Source: Bacteroidales bacterium (GTDB lineage Bacteria; Bacteroidota; Bacteroidia; Bacteroidales; VadinHA17). From it: a DNA stretch of 20,504 nucleotides. Of this stretch, positions 17,278-20,504 are shown piece after piece; within the stretch, counting starts at the first letter, position 1; each line of letters begins with the position of its first letter. The notes under the pieces were generated by a model that worked only from the letters and a program-made list of their open reading frames with translations, did no database searches and had not been told where the DNA came from. The position numbers were made by a program, and so were the translations under genes. The DNA lies in NCBI GenBank assembly GCA_012514255.1, contig JAAZAP010000360.1:1-20504 (forward strand), given 5' to 3'.

Positions 17278-18225
17278 TTATCTCACAGGGCTCCAGCCGT
17301 CATGGCGGTCGAAGACATTCTCAATGGTATAGCTTTTTGCCTCCCTGCGGCTGAGCTGACGGCTCCATGCTACGCGGGTTCCGGGATTTGCCCCGGGGCC
17401 GGTGTTCCTGTATTCTGCATAACGGGCGCTCTTTTCATTGGCCGGATTATCCCAGTTGTGCCACCCTTCGGGCAGTATATGGGTTCCGAGCTCGCACCGG
17501 ATGAAGAGAGTTGCGGCAAACGGTCGCCACGGCCTGCCAAGGTATACCCTCTCAATGCCGTCGGCAGCGGTGAGCCTGCACCGGTTGAAAATATAGCCAA
17601 ACTCATGGTCCTCAACCGTGGATGCGGCAGTAACATATGAATTTTTCTTGCTGTGAATATGACATCTTTCAAACCAGGCGGTGGCAGGGCCGAAGATAAA
17701 GTCGGTGGTGCCCTCGATGTAGCACTCCTCGTAGTACTGCCTGCTCTCCTGGTTGGCAGTGAGCAGAGTGTCCTGGTTGCCCAGCAGCCTGCACCGGCGG
17801 AACACAGCCCTGTCCCCGTCAGCATGAACTGCCACACCCTGCCCCACCGGGCCGGCGCTGTTCTCAAAGGTGATATCCTCGGCAGTGAATCCGGACCCGA
17901 TAACCCATATTGTATAGGTCCTGAAGGTACCCATGTTGCGAAGCCCTGCATAATCATCCCAGGTGATGACAGTCTTCTCGGCACTTTCTCCCTTCATGAA
18001 AAGGTTTGTAACCCACGACGGAATTACAACCTTTTCCCTGTAAACACCTGCCTTGACATGCATATAGGTAGTATCAGACATATAAGCTCTTATGGAATTT
18101 ACCGCCTCCTGCACAGAGGTGAATTCTCCGGTGCCGTCAGCGGCTACAGTGATATGCCTGGGCTGGGCGGTAATTAAAAGCGAACTCATTGCCAAGCATA
18201 AAATGATCATTTTATATTTCAGCAT
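17278..18225 (-). CDS. Pectin methylesterase (CE8)
   Basis: A 315-residue exported pectinesterase that removes methyl esters from homogalacturonan, exposing it to lyases and polygalacturonases. A signal peptide of about 20 residues ends ITA before Gln21, with no lipobox, so it is probably soluble in the periplasm or secreted. The right-handed beta-helix carries the CE8 motifs: the GNQDTL region (Asp152, acid/base), DFIFG (Asp175, nucleophile), and YLGRPWRPFA (Arg231). VAVHADGDRA (131-140) matches the conserved region holding the oxyanion Gln in part (GQGVAV, Gln129). It is convergent with the kdu-GH105 operon and divergent from the SusC-like gene. A weak promoter-like TATATTTA occurs on the minus strand at 18248-18255, just upstream. 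Confidence 0.96.
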   Translation of the reverse strand: MLKYKMIILCLAMSSLLITAQPRHITVAADGTGEFTSVQEAVNSIRAYMSDTTYMHVKAGVYREKVVIPSWVTNLFMKGESAEKTVITWDDYAGLRNMGTFRTYTIWVIGSGFTAEDITFENSAGPVGQGVAVHADGDRAVFRRCRLLGNQDTLLTANQESRQYYEECYIEGTTDFIFGPATAWFERCHIHSKKNSYVTAASTVEDHEFGYIFNRCRLTAADGIERVYLGRPWRPFAATLFIRCELGTHILPEGWHNWDNPANEKSARYAEYRNTGPGANPGTRVAWSRQLSRREAKSYTIENVFDRHDGWSPVR

Positions 18226-18630
18226 GATAAGGTTGCATTTTTCAATGTAAATATATGATAATTCGCTTTCTGTAAAGCTATTTCAGAACCTTCATCAATT
18301 GCATCGTAATTACAGTCAATATTTCAATATTCTCCGGGAGACCTGGAGCCCGAAATATATTAAAGCAAAATCAATCTGTAAGTCCTGCTCTGCATTGTGC
18401 TGGCAAAGAAGGAGCAAAAGATTACAATTCTTTGTTCATCCAGCTCAAGAAAAGCATATCGACCCGCAGCATCATATCCTTATTATATTAATGATAACTA
18501 ATCACTTAAGGTTTTATCTACAGATGATCCGGAATTATCTTTACACGTAACTCCCACTTTTCTATTTTGATCAGGAGGATGAGCTGTTTACTGTCACTTT
18601 TATTTTCCGATTAATACAATACTAAATGTA

Positions 18631-18749
18631 TTTTGGTATTTCACCAATTATTTAAATCTGCTATTGCTAATTTAGCATCAGGTTTGGATAAGATCGACTA
18701 ACAAATGACAGTATTGACACTCTACCTTTGGAGAGGTTAAATACCAAAA
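18631..18749. repeat. Spaced 11-base inverted repeat in the CE8/susC intergenic region
   Basis: TTTTGGTATTT at 18631-18641 is the exact reverse complement of AAATACCAAAA at 18739-18749, with 97 bases between. A shorter copy of the second arm, AAATACCAA, recurs at 18983-18991, 30 bp before the susC-like start. These could be repeated binding sites for a regulator in both orientations. The low complexity of the region limits confidence. Confidence 0.35.
18665..18677. repeat. Perfect short inverted repeat (possible operator) upstream of the susC-like gene
   Basis: TGCTAA and TTAGCA flank a single T, a perfect 13-base palindrome-like site about 345 bp before the susC-like start. Its symmetry and size would suit a dimeric regulator or a small stem. 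It is in AT-rich sequence, so chance is a real possibility. Confidence 0.35.
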
Positions 18750-19020
18750 GTGTAAAAAGTCATAAAATTACTTCCACAATACTATCAAAAGGGCAAAGTG
18801 ATGCATGATGCCGTGAATTTAACCTGATTTTTCGCATGATTAATTAAATGCCATAATAACAGATACTCTTGCTACACTTTGGATACGAATTGTGAAGAGC
18901 ATGATTAAAACACTTGAAGCTTTCCAGTAAATTGTTAAAACTGAAGGTAAATGCATTACAGGAAAACAGTAACCTTAATCATAAATACCAATAGTTATTA
19001 AACTTAAGCTACCTAGAATC

Positions 19021-20504
19021 ATGAAAAAAAGAGGTAAAGATCTGCCAGAATCCTTACAAAGAGCCTTGAGAGAACGAAGGGTACTTTTAAGGAAAGTATC
19101 CTTATTACTATTTCTTGTTGTCTCTATGGGTCTTGTTGCAATGGGTACACCAGAAATCACAAATCCGGAATCCGGAGATGGTGATAATGATGTGACTGTT
19201 CTTCAAACACTAGCTCAGGAAAAGACAGTAAGGGGTATTATTACGGATACCAACAAACAACCCATGCCAGGAGTTACTGTTCAGCTGAAAGGCACAACAA
19301 TTGGCACCATTACAGATGTATCGGGGGCATACCAGATTAGTGATGTGCCACCTAATTCAATTCTCGTCGTATCATTCATTGGAATGGCTACCAAGGAAAT
19401 ACCGGTTGGTGACCAGACTGAGATAAATGTCACTCTTAGTGAATCGACGTTAAATCTTGATGAAGTAGTCGTTATCGGGTACGGAACTCAAAGGAGACAG
19501 GAAGTAACCGGGGCGGTTGGCTCTGTTAAAGAAGATAGCTTTAACAAGGGTGTTATATTATCTCCCGAACAGTTGATGCAGGGAAAAGTTTCAGGAGTAA
19601 ATATTACATCGCGAAGTGGCGAACCCGGGGAAGAGCAGACGATAGTTATCAGAGGACCCGGAACAGTCAGATCAGGTGGTCCTTTATATGTCATTGATGG
19701 AGTCCCGATAGACAACGCTTCAACTACTCCATCGGTCGGATCAGCCCTAGGCACAGCGGGAGCTTCGAACCCACTTATCTTCCTGAATCCGGCTGACATT
19801 GCATCAATTGATGTCCTGAAGGATGCATCTTCAACTGCAATATATGGTTCCAGAGGGGCAAATGGTGTTATAATGATAACGACAAAGAAAGGATCTGCGA
19901 CTGAGCAGTTCAATTACAGTACAAGTCTGTCAATCTCACAGGTTGCCTCCAAACTTAAGGTAATGTCTAGGGATGAGTTCATTGATTATACCACACAATT
20001 GGGTGATCCTTCCATCCTGAAAGATTCAGATACTGACTGGTTTGATCAGATTTACCGGACTGCATTTACACAAAATCACAATATATCATTTGGCGGCGGT
20101 TCGGAAAAGTCAAAATACTATGCATCGATAAGCTACCTGGATCAGGAAGGTGTTGTCGAGAAATCGGAGATGAAGAGATATACCGGGAAAATAAGTGCCG
20201 AACAAAAATTGGTCAATGACAGAATTAATATTAAGTTCAATCTTACAGCAAGTCATGTCTGGAATGACTCACCTCCATCAGGTGATGGTGGCAATGCTAA
20301 CGGAGAACTGTTTACAAATACCCTGAACGCCAATCCGACTTATCCCACCCATAATCCCGACGGATCAATATACCAGTTTCCGGACGGTCTGAATCCCGTA
20401 ATGCTGTTGGATATGTACACGGACTTCAGAAAAACTAACCGGGTACTTGGCAATGTTGAAGCCTCAGTAGAACTGTTCAAAGGCCTGCAATATAAAATAA
20501 ATGT
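19021..20504 (+). CDS. SusC-like TonB-dependent outer-membrane receptor, N-terminal part (runs off the window)
   Basis: The first 494 codons of a SusC/RagA-type transporter, open to the window end. It imports glycan oligosaccharides through the outer membrane with TonB energy, normally paired with a SusD lipoprotein encoded next. Order: an unusually long charged n-region (about 22 residues) before the hydrophobic signal segment (LLFLVVSMGLVAMG); a carboxypeptidase-like domain (about 75-142; GIITDTNKQPMPGVTVQLKG and SGAYQISDVP); the SusC signature LDEVVVIGYG (146-155), which holds the TonB box; and the plug domain (PLYVIDGVPIDN; DVLKDASSTAIYGSRGANGV). The barrel begins near residue 300. The start at 19021 is the only ATG ahead of a complete signal sequence. 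By location it is the likely pectin receptor, but the base composition is clearly more AT-rich than the operon to the left. Confidence 0.95.
   Translation, partial: MKKRGKDLPESLQRALRERRVLLRKVSLLLFLVVSMGLVAMGTPEITNPESGDGDNDVTVLQTLAQEKTVRGIITDTNKQPMPGVTVQLKGTTIGTITDVSGAYQISDVPPNSILVVSFIGMATKEIPVGDQTEINVTLSESTLNLDEVVVIGYGTQRRQEVTGAVGSVKEDSFNKGVILSPEQLMQGKVSGVNITSRSGEPGEEQTIVIRGPGTVRSGGPLYVIDGVPIDNASTTPSVGSALGTAGASNPLIFLNPADIASIDVLKDASSTAIYGSRGANGVIMITTKKGSATEQFNYSTSLSISQVASKLKVMSRDEFIDYTTQLGDPSILKDSDTDWFDQIYRTAFTQNHNISFGGGSEKSKYYASISYLDQEGVVEKSEMKRYTGKISAEQKLVNDRINIKFNLTASHVWNDSPPSGDGGNANGELFTNTLNANPTYPTHNPDGSIYQFPDGLNPVMLLDMYTDFRKTNRVLGNVEASVELFKGLQYKIN

Larger units (their letters stand above)
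18226..19020. other. Long AT-rich divergent intergenic region between CE8 and the susC-like gene
   Basis: This ~795-bp stretch shows no coding pattern; one 60-base line (18601-18660) counts 13 G/C. It must hold promoters for CE8 (minus) and the SusC-like gene (plus). A perfect -7-type element, TACCTTTG, lies at 18723-18730 on the plus strand. It has no TTTG at the expected distance and would leave a leader of about 290 bases. Short symmetric motifs are listed separately. The 83-codon open frame at 18299-18550 lacks protein-like composition. No tRNA, riboswitch or insertion-sequence ends were recognised. Confidence 0.7.

Noticed and set aside
17152..17640. Plus-strand open frame of 162 codons opposite the CE8 gene
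   Set aside because: It overlaps the 3' half of a well-supported CE8 gene on the other strand and the GH28 remnant in another frame, so it is a shadow of CE8.
18299..18550. Plus-strand open frame of 83 codons in the CE8/susC spacer
   Set aside because: Its composition is not protein-like, it has no recognisable domain, and it lies in AT-rich DNA with no start context. The reverse frame at about 18370-18480 (40 codons without a start) also looked weak.
19488..19913. Minus-strand open frame of 141 codons inside the susC-like gene
   Set aside because: The plus-strand frame carries the SusC plug motifs continuously through this interval, so the minus-strand frame is a shadow.
1..20504. CRISPR array, tRNA/rRNA genes, insertion sequences or phage genes
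   Set aside because: I saw no regularly spaced repeats, no tRNA-like cloverleaf, no transposase or integrase motifs, and no terminal inverted repeats with target duplications.

Overview
The window reads as a chromosomal segment of an anaerobic, fermentative member of the Bacteroidota. Four things point there: a SusC-like TonB-dependent receptor, a giant hybrid two-component regulator (HTCS), lipoproteins and exported enzymes for pectin breakdown, and an NAD-linked [FeFe] hydrogenase. The coding GC content is moderate, about 50-58% in the lines I counted. That would fit Marinilabiliales/Prolixibacteraceae-like or other environmental Bacteroidales, but I cannot name a genus.

Left arm (1-4754, all minus strand): two consecutive copies of a two-gene transporter cassette, each an NSS-family sodium:solute symporter followed 17-18 bp later by an AGCS-family alanine/glycine:cation symporter. 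The second AGCS gene runs off the left edge. The paralogues are very similar, so this is a tandem segmental duplication.

Middle (4953-8392, minus strand): a three-gene operon hydC-hydB-hydA (NuoE-like, NuoF-like, catalytic [FeFe] hydrogenase). It encodes a compact soluble hydrogenase coupling NAD(H) to H2. A hairpin at 4901-4926 probably ends this operon before the transporters. HydA has Ser in place of the second Cys of the usual TSCCPxW H-cluster motif.

Right arm (8637-17134, plus strand): divergent from the hydrogenase operon lies a tight operon kduI-kduD-DUF4861 lipoprotein-HTCS-GH105, with gaps of 31, 12, 7 and 24 bp. GH105 removes unsaturated uronate from pectin oligosaccharides. KduI and KduD carry the released keto-uronate toward KDG. 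The HTCS probably senses a pectin oligosaccharide and switches the locus on. Directly after GH105 lies a ~43-codon fragment that reads as the C-terminal tail of a GH28 polygalacturonase, the remnant of a deleted gene. It faces a convergent pectin methylesterase (CE8, 17278-18225).

Far right (18226-20504): a ~795-bp very AT-rich non-coding stretch separates CE8 from the start of a SusC-like receptor gene that runs off the right edge. This whole part is markedly more AT-rich than the rest. Together the right half is a pectin utilization locus (PUL). Its SusD partner, polysaccharide lyase, and KDG kinase/aldolase are not in the window.
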